Assembly: GCF_044357945.1 (NCBI RefSeq)
Contig: NZ_CP076563.1
Span: 62,001 to 126,000, forward strand
Reading direction: 5' to 3'
Length of the DNA: 64,000 nt
Origin: QAND01 sp003150225
Lineage (GTDB): Bacteria; Bacillota; Clostridia; Christensenellales; QAND01
Part shown: positions 35,017 through 42,755 of the stretch, piece by piece
Layout of the letters: each line of letters starts with the position of its first letter
Numbering within the stretch: the stretch's first letter is position 1
The notes under the pieces: model-generated
What the model was told of the DNA's origin: nothing
Databases searched by the model: none
The model's input: only the letters and a program-made list of their open reading frames with translations
Position numbers and translations under genes: made by a program

Positions 35017-35414
35017 TGGCGTGGCCCCAGCGGCACGCTGGAGGGGGGCCGTGGGAGAACCCATACCGCGGGCAGGACGATTGGATGTGGGAAAAAGGAT
35101 GCCAGCGTATGGGTCCAGCGGCACGCTGGAGGATGACTAGTGCCATGGGAGAACCCATACCGCGGGCAGGACGATTGGATCTGGGAAAAGGGGGATGCCA
35201 GCGTATGGATCCAGCGGTACGCTGGAGGATGACTAGTGCCATGGGAGAACCCATACCGTGGGCAGGGCGATTGGATGTGGGAAAAAGGATGCCAGCGTGT
35301 GGGTCCAGCGGCACGCTGGAGGATGACTAGTGCCATGAGAGAACCCATACCGTGGGCAGGACGATTGGATGTGGGAAAAAGGATGCCAGCGTATGGGTCC
35401 AGCGGCACGCTGGT
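35017..35414. repeat. Tandem repeat array, four ~94-bp units plus a degenerate copy
   Basis: Units begin (by the word GAGAACCC) at 35055, 35149, 35245 and 35339, giving periods of 94, 96 and 94; a divergent partial copy precedes at about 35017. Each unit holds the perfect palindrome CCAGCG-GCA-CGCTGG, a second dyad ACCCATAC/GTATGGGT spanning about 45 bases, and a linker GATTGGATGTGGGAAAAAGG. Copies differ by a few point changes and a 2-base insertion. The period is not a multiple of three and stops fall differently, so it is not coding. It fills the space between convergent ctpA and the Met-rich gene, whose stop codon touches the last palindrome. Confidence 0.9.
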
Positions 35415-36319
35415 TAGTGGTTACTGGAGCCCATGGATTGCATCAGAAGGGGTAATAAACTTGCCATGCTGTTGCCGCCTCCTTGGTTTTGCCCGCCCAT
35501 AGCGCTCATCAAGAGAGGCATCATGGCGGCCATGTTGCTGCCCTGGCCTGCCGTTCCCTGGTTTTGCCCACCCATAGCACTCATCAAGAGGGGCATCATG
35601 GCAGCCATATTGTTGCCCTGTCCGCCGTTATCTGCCGTCTGCTGGCCCATCATGGACTGCATCAGGAGGGGCATCATAGCAGCCATGGGATCCTGAGCGG
35701 CGCCAGAGCTGCTTTGTCCGCCCATGGCCTGAAGGAGAAAGGGCATCATGGCGGAGAGCTGGCTGTTGTTGGTTCCCGTTGGATTGGACGCATCTTGGTT
35801 TGTAGGGGGTTGCTGGCCTGCCATAGCCGATAAAAGGCTAGCCATTTGAGCGGCCTGATTGGCCGAATTATCAGGCTGGCCGCTTTGGACAGCCTGGCTT
35901 GGGCTAGACGTCTGAGGCGTCTCCATCCTGGGGGATGGGTTAGCGGCCTCGGGCAGAGGGGTTGCCGCAGCCTGGGCGGACAGCTTATGCAAAAGCGCCT
36001 CCAGCTCCTGAAGCTGGTCAGCCAAACCAGCCCCTGCGGCGACAGTGCCGGAGGCAGCGGAAGGGTCCTCCTGAGGCCCTCCATGCCGCCGTTCCTCCTG
36101 GGCGATGGTGCCCCGGATATAGGCGCTTTGGGCTATCTCCTGAGCGGCCCGTTGAGCAGTGGCGGCGGTATTGATCACCATGCGGCTCTTCTGTGGGAGG
36201 TACCGGCCAAAGGTATTGGCGACGCCCTCCAGGGTTCCGTTGAACCGCAGAGGCCGGGCCGGAGACCGGGGAGCTTCCTTGTGGGGAGCCATGGGGTATT
36301 TATGATAACGGGTATTCAT
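35414..36319 (-). CDS. Met/Gln/Asn-rich repeat protein, function unknown
   Basis: A 301-residue protein, no family recognised and no signal peptide. The basic N-terminus (~1-80) contains TFGRYLPQKSRMVINTAATA. The second half has about six repeats of a hydrophobic unit [MS]A[AS]MMPLLM[SQ][AS]MGGQ joined by Gly/Gln/Asn-rich linkers (for example GGQNQGTAGQGS). Two adjacent repeats differ at six codons that are synonymous and one that is not, a sign of selection on the protein. RBS AAGGAGG precedes the ATG. Divergent from the next small gene. The pattern suggests self-association, but that is inference. Confidence 0.8.
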   Translation of the reverse strand: MNTRYHKYPMAPHKEAPRSPARPLRFNGTLEGVANTFGRYLPQKSRMVINTAATAQRAAQEIAQSAYIRGTIAQEERRHGGPQEDPSAASGTVAAGAGLADQLQELEALLHKLSAQAAATPLPEAANPSPRMETPQTSSPSQAVQSGQPDNSANQAAQMASLLSAMAGQQPPTNQDASNPTGTNNSQLSAMMPFLLQAMGGQSSSGAAQDPMAAMMPLLMQSMMGQQTADNGGQGNNMAAMMPLLMSAMGGQNQGTAGQGSNMAAMMPLLMSAMGGQNQGGGNSMASLLPLLMQSMGSSNH

Positions 36320-36437
36320 GGAACCGCCTCCTTTCTAATCATACTATGCAGGGAGGGCTCCATTGGTACCCCCTTGGGCCGTTGTAAACCTTGCCGTTTT
36401 CTTCGCATAGGATATGGGACGGAGTGGAGGTGATACG

Positions 36438-36731
36438 ATGGCACGTAGCTTGCGGAATTCACAAAAGCAGCAGGGACAAAAAATCCCCACCAATGTCCCG
36501 GGATTTTCTGAGAATGAAGTGATGGCGGCTTATAATTCTGTCCAGGGAAAGTCCCCTAAGGAGATGGAGGAGGAGCTCTTCCGGGTGGCGGCAAAGGAAA
36601 TGCAGGACGGTACCTTTGATCCCAACCAGATGGACGATTTTTTAAAGGCGGTATCCCCTATGCTCAACCCTCAGCAACGGGAACGCATGGCCAGCCTCAT
36701 CGCAATGGTAAAGGCACAGGCCAAGGGCTGA
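36438..36731 (+). CDS. Small hypothetical protein (97 residues)
   Basis: The ATG at 36438 follows GGAGGTGATACG. The product has a basic, polar N-terminus (MARSLRNSQKQQGQKI) and an acidic helical remainder with FSENEVMAAYNSVQGKSPKE and PMLNPQQRERMASLIAMV. No family recognised. It diverges from the Met-rich repeat gene across about 118 bp, so the two may share regulation. Confidence 0.75.
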   Translation: MARSLRNSQKQQGQKIPTNVPGFSENEVMAAYNSVQGKSPKEMEEELFRVAAKEMQDGTFDPNQMDDFLKAVSPMLNPQQRERMASLIAMVKAQAKG

Positions 36732-36752
36732 CCTTAAGGCACAGGGATCGAG

Positions 36753-36806
36753 ATCTTTTGCGAAAATAGCGAAATCATAGTATAATAAGGCTATCTTTTG
36801 CGAAAA
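36753..36806 (+). promoter_or_regulatory. nth promoter flanked by a direct repeat
   Basis: TTGCGA (36758-36763), 17-bp spacer, TATAAT (36781-36786). The 14-base word ATCTTTTGCGAAAA occurs at 36753-36766, over the -35, and again at 36793-36806 just before the RBS. The 40-bp spacing is close to four helical turns. It may be a regulator site. Confidence 0.6.
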
Positions 36807-36816
36807 GAGGGATACC

Positions 36817-37485
36817 ATGGCCTATCAAATGAAGCAGGAAGAGATTGACGCCGTTCTTTCCATCCTGCCCCAGATGTACCCGGACGCTAAGGTGGAGCTG
36901 CGGTTTGAGGACGGGTTCACCCTTTTGGTTTCCACCATCCTGGCGGCTCAATGTACCGATAAACAGGTGAACAAAGTAACGCCGGCGCTGTTTGAACGGT
37001 TCCCGGATCCCTATGCCTTTGCCGCCGCGACCCCCGAAGAGGTGGAACCATACATTCGCAGCTGCGGGTTTTATTCCACCAAGGCCAAGAACATTGTGGC
37101 GGCCAGCAAAATGATCTGTGAGGTGTACGGAGGAGAGGTACCCCGGAGCATCGAGGAGATGCAGAAGCTGCCCGGCGTAGGCCGCAAAACCGCCGATGTG
37201 GTGGGAGCCGCTGCATTTGGGCTGGACGCCATTGCTGTGGATACCCATGTGTTCCGGGTCAGCAACCGGATCGGCCTTGCCGACGCCAAAGACGTGCTAA
37301 AGACCGAGTACCAGCTGATGGAGAACATCCCCAAGGATAAGTGGAGCGTGGCTCATCTTTGGCTGATCTTCCTGGGGCGGCGCCAATGCAGCGCCCGTAA
37401 ACCCAAGTGCGAGACCTGTCCTTTGGCGCCCTACTGCCGGTATTACCGGGAGAACCACGGGATGATAGCGGAGAAAGCACAATAG
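36817..37485 (+). CDS. nth: Endonuclease III
   Basis: A 222-residue DNA glycosylase/AP lyase. The helix-hairpin-helix LPGVGRKTADVV holds the catalytic lysine, VDTHVFRVSNR the catalytic aspartate, and the C-terminal 4Fe-4S cluster is CSARKPKCETCPLAPYC. It removes oxidised pyrimidines. GAGGGATACC precedes the ATG. Confidence 0.96.
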   Translation: MAYQMKQEEIDAVLSILPQMYPDAKVELRFEDGFTLLVSTILAAQCTDKQVNKVTPALFERFPDPYAFAAATPEEVEPYIRSCGFYSTKAKNIVAASKMICEVYGGEVPRSIEEMQKLPGVGRKTADVVGAAAFGLDAIAVDTHVFRVSNRIGLADAKDVLKTEYQLMENIPKDKWSVAHLWLIFLGRRQCSARKPKCETCPLAPYCRYYRENHGMIAEKAQ

Positions 37486-37509
37486 CCGGGAGTTTTCCCG
37501 GCTATTTTT
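37481..37509. terminator. Intrinsic terminator after nth
   Basis: AATAGCCGGGA-GTT-TTCCCGGCTATTTTT; overlaps the nth stop codon. Confidence 0.85.
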
Positions 37510-37528
37510 ATCCGTTTCTAAATAATGG

Positions 37529-37681
37529 TTAGTTTTTTAACGTATTTTGCGTAATGAGATCCAGCATGGCTTCCCCAATGGAATAGAGAAGCATGCCCAG
37601 GACCTCGGATTCCTCCAGGCTCAATCCCTTACAGAAGGAATGGGCTAGGGCTGTGATCAATTCCTGGACATCCTGTTTCAT
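37529..37681 (-). CDS. Small hypothetical protein (50 residues)
   Basis: A reading frame too short for most gene callers. The product begins MKQDVQELITALAHSFCKGL and ends MLDLITQNTLKN; it is acidic and predicted helical. AGGAG lies ten bases before the ATG, and the frame is free of rare-looking codons. It converges on nth, with that gene's terminator available to it. No relatives recognised. Confidence 0.5.
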   Translation of the reverse strand: MKQDVQELITALAHSFCKGLSLEESEVLGMLLYSIGEAMLDLITQNTLKN

Positions 37682-37786
37682 GGGCACCCGGCTCCTAGAT
37701 GGTCTGTTATCAGAGTACGCGTCGCTGCGCGCTACGGTTCCTCTGCCGGATGGATCTTAAGAATTGGGCCAAGGCCAAGAAAAGGA

Positions 37787-37815
37787 TTGATCTCAGGGGG
37801 GATTTGTGGTAAAAA
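37787..37815 (+). promoter_or_regulatory. gdhA promoter
   Basis: TTGATC (37787-37792), 17-bp spacer ending TGTGG, TAAAAA (37810-37815). The word GGATTTGTGGTAAAA also occurs before ctpA. Confidence 0.5.
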
Positions 37816-37874
37816 AGAAAAGTGAGCACAACGATACATTAGCGCACTAAATTATCCATAGGGAGTTGATTGTG

Positions 37875-39209
37875 ATGTCCTACGTACAGGAAGCATATGC
37901 GAAAGTGGAAGCCCGCAGCGCCGGGGAACCGGAATTTTTGCAAGCGGTAAAAGAGGTTTTCCAGTCCCTGGAGCCCGTCTTTGAAAAACGTCCGGATCTG
38001 GCTCAGGCCCGTATCTTGGAGCGGCTGGCCGAGCCGGAGCGGCAGATCATGTTCCGGGTGGTTTGGCAGGATGATGAGGGAAATATCCAGGTAAACCGGG
38101 GATTCCGCATCCAGTACAACAGCGCCATCGGCCCCTATAAAGGCGGTCTGCGGTTCCATCCCAGCGTCAACCTTTCCATTATGAAGTTTCTAGCCTTTGA
38201 ACAGACCTTCAAAAACAGTGGTACCGGCCTTCCCATGGGCGGTGGCAAGGGCGGCAGCGATTTCGATCCCAAGGGAAAATCCGACGACGAGATTATGCGG
38301 TTCTGCCAGGCCTTTATGAGTGAGCTGTATCGGCATATCGGTCCAGATACCGACGTTCCCGCTGGGGATATCGGCGTGGGTGCTCGGGAGATTGGATATC
38401 TATACGGCCAGTATAAGAAGATCCGAAATGATTTTACCTCCGTTCTTACCGGCAAGGGCCTCACCTATGGCGGCAGCATCGGACGGAAGGAGGCTACCGG
38501 CTATGGCTTGGTGTACTTCATGGACAACATGATCGGCGCCAAGGGCAAGTCCTTCCAGGGAGCTAAAGTGGTGATTTCCGGTAGCGGCAATGTAGCGACC
38601 TATGCCCTGGATAAGGTCAACCAGCTGGGCGGCATCGTTCTTGCCATGAGCGATTCCGGTGGATATATCTATGATCCTGACGGAGTGGATCTGAAGACCA
38701 TCCAGAAGATCAAAGAGGTGGAGCGCAAGCGCATCAGCGCCTATGTGTCCTATCGGCCCAAGGCCCAGTATTTTGAAGGCTGCACCGGCATCTGGACCGT
38801 ACCCTGCGACATTGCTCTGCCCTGCGCTACCCAGAACGAGTTGGATCTTGAAGGGGCCCAGGCGTTGGTGAAGAACGGCTGCTATGCCGTAGGCGAAGGC
38901 GCTAATATGCCTACCACCATGGAGGCCACCAATTACTTTATCGAGAAGGGGATCCTGTTTGCTCCCGGCAAGGCGGCCAACGCCGGCGGCGTTGCCTGCA
39001 GCGGGTTGGAGATGTCCCAGAACGCCATCCGGCTTTCCTGGACCATGGAGGAAGTAGACGCCCGGTTGAAGGAGATCATGGCGAATATCTATCGGAATGC
39101 CGCCAACGCTGCTAAGGAGTTCGGATTTGAGGATAACTTCGTGGTGGGCGCCAACATCGCCGGCTTTATGAAGGTTGCCGAGTCCATGATGGCTCAAGGC
39201 TTGGTATAA
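37875..39209 (+). CDS. gdhA: Glutamate dehydrogenase (hexameric, likely NADP-dependent)
   Basis: A 444-residue enzyme of the small hexameric class. PYKGGLRFHPSVN and GGGKGGSDFDPKGKS carry the substrate and catalytic lysines; PAGDIGVGAREIGYL is the family signature. It links 2-oxoglutarate and ammonia to glutamate. The ATG at 37875 is nine bases from GGGAG; an upstream GTG and TTG are in frame but give a non-standard length. Coenzyme assignment is from family resemblance. Monocistronic. Confidence 0.95.
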   Translation: MSYVQEAYAKVEARSAGEPEFLQAVKEVFQSLEPVFEKRPDLAQARILERLAEPERQIMFRVVWQDDEGNIQVNRGFRIQYNSAIGPYKGGLRFHPSVNLSIMKFLAFEQTFKNSGTGLPMGGGKGGSDFDPKGKSDDEIMRFCQAFMSELYRHIGPDTDVPAGDIGVGAREIGYLYGQYKKIRNDFTSVLTGKGLTYGGSIGRKEATGYGLVYFMDNMIGAKGKSFQGAKVVISGSGNVATYALDKVNQLGGIVLAMSDSGGYIYDPDGVDLKTIQKIKEVERKRISAYVSYRPKAQYFEGCTGIWTVPCDIALPCATQNELDLEGAQALVKNGCYAVGEGANMPTTMEATNYFIEKGILFAPGKAANAGGVACSGLEMSQNAIRLSWTMEEVDARLKEIMANIYRNAANAAKEFGFEDNFVVGANIAGFMKVAESMMAQGLV

Positions 39210-39257
39210 GAGCGGCATAGAGACATAGCAAATCGGGGCAGACTAGGTCTGCCAGGG

Positions 39258-39286
39258 AAAAGCCCGGCATATGCCGGGCTTTTTTT
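39258..39286 (+). terminator. Intrinsic terminator after gdhA
   Basis: AAAAGCCCGGCAT-ATGCCGGGCTTTTTTT, perfect hairpin. Confidence 0.92.
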
Positions 39287-39476
39287 GGGCAGCGCGAGCG
39301 TCCATCTTAACGCATATTTTTGTCGATGGTTCTGAAATCCTTGCGCTTTACCAGCGTCTTGGAGCACTGAACCGAACAGAACCCATGCAATACGGAACCA
39401 CCTGTATGAAAACGCAGATGGATTGGAGCAGAACTATATGCCGAAGGCATATAAAAAGGGTGCAGGCTCAGCCTGC

Positions 39477-39506
39477 TTGCGGGGTGGGGGAGAAACAAGG
39501 TATAAT
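39477..39506 (+). promoter_or_regulatory. obgE promoter
   Basis: TTGCGG (39477-39482), 18-bp spacer, TATAAT (39501-39506). The palindrome GCAGGCTCAGCCTGC lies immediately upstream. Confidence 0.6.
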
Positions 39507-39527
39507 GAGGGCCAAGGAGTCGATGAT

Positions 39528-40796
39528 ATGTTTGTAGATAAAGCGAGAATTTTCATTAAAGCGGGGGACGGCGGCAACGGCTGCGTTTCCTTTCGGCGAG
39601 AGAAGTATATCCCCGCGGGAGGCCCGGACGGCGGGGATGGCGGCCGTGGGGGAGATGTGGTCTTTGTGGCGGATCCAGCCCTCCGCACCCTGATGGATTT
39701 CTCCTATAAGCGGAATTTCAAGGCCCAGAACGGCACTCCAGGCCGGGGAGCCAATATGACCGGCCCCAGCGGAGAGACCATGCGTATCCCGGTACCTGTG
39801 GGTACCGTGGTATACGATGAGGAGACCGGCGCTGTGATGGCCAATATGGACGAGCCCAATAAGGAGCGCAGAGTGCTGACCGGGGGGCGCGGAGGCAGGG
39901 GCAACGCCAAGTTTGCAAAGCCCACCCGCCGAACGCCTCGGTTTGCCCAACCGGGGGAACAGAGGGCGGGCCGCTTTGTGGTGCTGGAGCTGAAATCCAT
40001 TGCTGACATCGGCCTGGTGGGCTTCCCCAATGTGGGAAAGAGCACGATTCTTTCTATGCTGACCCGGGCCAACCCTAAGATTGGGGACTATCACTTTACC
40101 ACCATCTCTCCAAACCTTGGGATGTGCAGCGTGGACGGCCGCAGCTATGTGATGGCGGATATTCCCGGATTGATCGAAGGGGCCAGCGAGGGCTTGGGCC
40201 TGGGCCATGATTTTCTCCGTCATGTGGAACGGACCCGAATGTTGATCCACGTGCTGGATGTGTCCGGCTTTGAGGGGCGGGATCCGGTGGAGGATTTCGA
40301 GATCATCATGGGGGAATTGGAACGGTACAGCGAGGAACTAGCCCGCCGGCCTATGATCGTGGCCGCCAACAAAATGGATATCCCTCCCGCGGAGGAAAAT
40401 CTTGCGCGGCTGCGGGAGTATCTTGAGGAGAAGGGGATTGAGGTGTTTCCGGTTTCCGCAGCCACCAACCAGGGGCTTTTGCCTCTGATGCGGAAGGCCG
40501 CCGCTATGGTGGACGATTTGCCGGAGCCTGATTATATCCTGGAGGATTTTCAGGAGGAGGAGATTCTGGAAGACCGCACTTTCAGCATCGATCAGGTGGA
40601 GGAAGGGGTCTTTGAGGTGAACGGTCCCCTGGCCGAGGATATCATGCGACGGGTAAACCTGGGGGATCGGGACAGCCTCAGCTTTTTTGCAAAAATGCTG
40701 GAACAGAACGGGATTGTGGACGCTCTGCGCCAGCATGGAGCCAAGGACGGGGACACCGTCATTATGGCCGAAACCGAATTTGACTTTGTGGATTGA
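39528..40796 (+). CDS. obgE: Obg-family GTPase
   Basis: A 422-residue ribosome-associated GTPase: glycine-rich Obg fold (~1-158, IKAGDGGNGCVSFRRE), G domain (GFPNVGKSTIL near 164, DIPGLIEGASEG, NKMDIP) and a C-terminal OCT domain (~345-422). It acts in 50S assembly and stress signalling. The ATG at 39528 follows AAGGAG. The rplU-rpmA genes that often precede obg are absent. Followed at 15 bp by yhbY, another ribosome factor. Confidence 0.96.
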   Translation: MFVDKARIFIKAGDGGNGCVSFRREKYIPAGGPDGGDGGRGGDVVFVADPALRTLMDFSYKRNFKAQNGTPGRGANMTGPSGETMRIPVPVGTVVYDEETGAVMANMDEPNKERRVLTGGRGGRGNAKFAKPTRRTPRFAQPGEQRAGRFVVLELKSIADIGLVGFPNVGKSTILSMLTRANPKIGDYHFTTISPNLGMCSVDGRSYVMADIPGLIEGASEGLGLGHDFLRHVERTRMLIHVLDVSGFEGRDPVEDFEIIMGELERYSEELARRPMIVAANKMDIPPAEENLARLREYLEEKGIEVFPVSAATNQGLLPLMRKAAAMVDDLPEPDYILEDFQEEEILEDRTFSIDQVEEGVFEVNGPLAEDIMRRVNLGDRDSLSFFAKMLEQNGIVDALRQHGAKDGDTVIMAETEFDFVD

Positions 40797-40811
40797 TAGG
40801 GAGAGAGACGA

Positions 40812-41099
40812 ATGATTACGACGAAACAACGGGCCCAGCTGAGAGGAATGGCCAACAACCTTGCGCCGGTGCTCCATGTGGGAAAGGCCGGCATTACGGA
40901 GAATTTGATCCAGCAGGCGGATGAGGCCCTTGCGGCCCGGGAGCTCATCAAGGGCGCCTGCTTGGAGACATGCCCCATCACCGCTCGGAAGGCTTTGACC
41001 CAACTATGCGAGTTGACCCGTTCTGAGCCGGTCAGCCAGATAGGGCGGCGGTTTGTCCTCTACCGGAAGAACCACAGGGATCCTAAAATCATCCTTTAG
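40812..41099 (+). CDS. yhbY: YhbY-family RNA-binding (CRM domain) protein
   Basis: A 95-residue CRM protein. TTKQRAQLRGMANNL opens it and VLHVGKAGITENLIQQADEAL gives the GKxG RNA-binding loop. It associates with the 50S subunit precursor. In operon with obgE. Its last 11 bases overlap the end of the convergent next gene. Confidence 0.93.
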   Translation: MITTKQRAQLRGMANNLAPVLHVGKAGITENLIQQADEALAARELIKGACLETCPITARKALTQLCELTRSEPVSQIGRRFVLYRKNHRDPKIIL

Positions 41100-41964
41100 G
41101 GGAGGTTCTGGTGTGGTAGTGGCTGACAAAAGCCAGCAAAAAGCAGAGCGCTGCCACAAAGGGATAATAAAGGTTGAATCCAGTGAAATAGGTGGTGGCA
41201 AGCAACACTAGGCCGCAGAAAAGATACGCCTTGGTCTTGCCGCTATAGAGAGCCTGCATCCTCAGCTTTTGCAGGCTCATCTCGTTTTGGCGAAGAGCCT
41301 CCAAAAGGGCGTTTTCGGTGGCGGCGGGGCTGGGGAGTTTTCCCGTCCGCTCGGCGGCTTTCAAGAGGGTGGCGCGGCTCAGTACGCTGAACCGGGTGGG
41401 ATACAGCTTGTGGAGGAAGGTACGGGTTTCATCCGCCATGGGACAGGTGGCAACCACCACAATATCCTCGATCTCCTTGCTATGGGCCATACGGTACATA
41501 TCCAAGGCGTCCTGGGGGGAAAGGGAATAGCTTTGGTGATACTGCACCGGGAACACCATGGAGATCTCGCCCTGGTTTTCGCAGATGAGAGCTCCCCGCA
41601 GGCGCCCTTTGACGGTATAGCCCATGGAGCCGATTAGCTCCACCACCAGAGAGGAAAACTCCTTGCCATCCATGAGCACCAACTGCTCTAGCCAGTATTC
41701 CTGGCTGAGTTCCCTGCGCTTGCGCTGGATAAAGGCGGCCAGCTTCCGTTCCTTTGCCACCTCGATGGCGGCGGATATTGCTAGGGTGGCGATGAGGGCC
41801 ATCACCGCTCCCTGCCAAAGGCTATGTAGGCTTTGGCCAAAGAGAATCCAGAAGGATAGAAAGAAGACCAGCCGTAGGGCCAAAAAATCCAGGCCGCGAG
41901 CAACCGGCCCCCGGTTTTGATAGAGCATTCGTTTGTAGTAGCCTCGCAGGGTTTTGTTCAGCAT
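41089..41964 (-). CDS. Membrane protein with degenerate Mrr-like nuclease domain
   Basis: A 291-residue protein: helices near residues 27-65, a soluble middle (~95-215), then two C-terminal helices (~245-285). The middle resembles the restriction-endonuclease (Mrr_cat) fold found in membrane proteins of Firmicutes (GKEFSSLVVELIGSMGYTVKG). The expected catalytic GxD..QxK residues read GALICEN and PVQYHQ, so nuclease activity is doubtful. No methylase lies nearby. Function unknown. Confidence 0.65.
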   Translation of the reverse strand: MLNKTLRGYYKRMLYQNRGPVARGLDFLALRLVFFLSFWILFGQSLHSLWQGAVMALIATLAISAAIEVAKERKLAAFIQRKRRELSQEYWLEQLVLMDGKEFSSLVVELIGSMGYTVKGRLRGALICENQGEISMVFPVQYHQSYSLSPQDALDMYRMAHSKEIEDIVVVATCPMADETRTFLHKLYPTRFSVLSRATLLKAAERTGKLPSPAATENALLEALRQNEMSLQKLRMQALYSGKTKAYLFCGLVLLATTYFTGFNLYYPFVAALCFLLAFVSHYHTRTSPKG

Positions 41965-42146
41965 ATACCGTCGCCTCCATAGGAAAAGTGGTTTTTCTTA
42001 GTATTGCCACAAATTGGGCCTTTAACCTTTTAAAACCGAGAAAACTCCCGTATAATAGGAGCATCCGAAAGGAGGGGATTCCAGCGAGCGATTTTGTCTG
42101 CCATAGGGAGCAGTGTGCTCCCCGGTGCCGCCTTGAAGCGGCTCGG

Positions 42147-42755
42147 GTGGGGATTATGGGGGGAACCTTTAATCCCATCCACGTGGGACATACCGAGATG
42201 GCCCAGGAGGCTTATCGCACTCTGGGGCTTCGGGAGGTGCTGTTTATCCCCGTGGGCACGCCGCCCCACAAGCCGGGAGTTTTTGTGGCCAGCCCCCAGG
42301 ATCGGCTGGAGATGGTCCGTCTGGCGGTGGAGAATGATCCCCATTTTACGGTAAATACCATGGAGCTTCAGCGAAAAGGGTATACCTACGCGGTGGATAC
42401 CCTCCATCAGTTGATTGCCGACTACCCCCCGGGAACGGAGTTTTATTACATCCTAGGCGGAGACGCTTTTTTGTATCTGGAGAACTGGTATCGGTTTGAG
42501 GAGGCCATTGGCCTGTGCAACTATGTGGTTTTTGAGCGGGCGGGGGTGGAGCCCCGGCTGGTTCAGGAGCTGGCTCAGAAGCTGCGGGATCGGTATGGCG
42601 CTCGGATTTTATTGGTGGATTACGAGCCCACTCCGGTATCCTCCACCCTGCTGCGCCGGTGTATTCAGGGGGAGATGGGAACGCTGGGGCTGCTCCATCC
42701 CAAGGTTGAGGCTTACATCCGGGAAAAGGGGGTGTACCGCCATGGACCACGATAG
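42147..42755 (+). CDS. nadD: Nicotinate-nucleotide adenylyltransferase
   Basis: About 202 residues from the GTG at 42147. GIMGGTFNPIHVGHTEMAQE is the nucleotidyl-transferase HxGH signature and PVSSTLLRRCI the closing motif. It makes deamido-NAD. The start is uncertain: GTG 42147 has a weak RBS, while TATAAT (42051-42056) and a strong AAAGGAGGGG (42068-42077) lie upstream with no usable in-frame start after them. The frame stays open to 41988, so a longer or frameshifted N-terminus is possible. It overlaps yqeK by 14 bases. Confidence 0.9.
   Translation: MGIMGGTFNPIHVGHTEMAQEAYRTLGLREVLFIPVGTPPHKPGVFVASPQDRLEMVRLAVENDPHFTVNTMELQRKGYTYAVDTLHQLIADYPPGTEFYYILGGDAFLYLENWYRFEEAIGLCNYVVFERAGVEPRLVQELAQKLRDRYGARILLVDYEPTPVSSTLLRRCIQGEMGTLGLLHPKVEAYIREKGVYRHGPR

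Noticed and set aside
34784..35408. Overlapping leftward frames with repeated peptides across the tandem array
   Set aside because: They arise from translating the 94/96-bp repeat. The period shifts frame between copies, starts lack a proper RBS and part overlaps ctpA antisense.
35017..35414. CRISPR array
   Set aside because: Units are contiguous near-identical 94-bp repeats without unique spacers, and no cas genes are present.
39307..39498. Leftward 63-codon frame between gdhA and obgE
   Set aside because: Two cysteines and a basic end look protein-like, but there is no RBS, it crosses the obgE promoter region and two palindromes, and no family is recognised.
42094..42354. Plus-strand frame starting MSAIGSSVLPG in nadD
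   Set aside because: Past the first few codons it does not resemble NadD, while the other frame does. Kept only as a note on the start problem.
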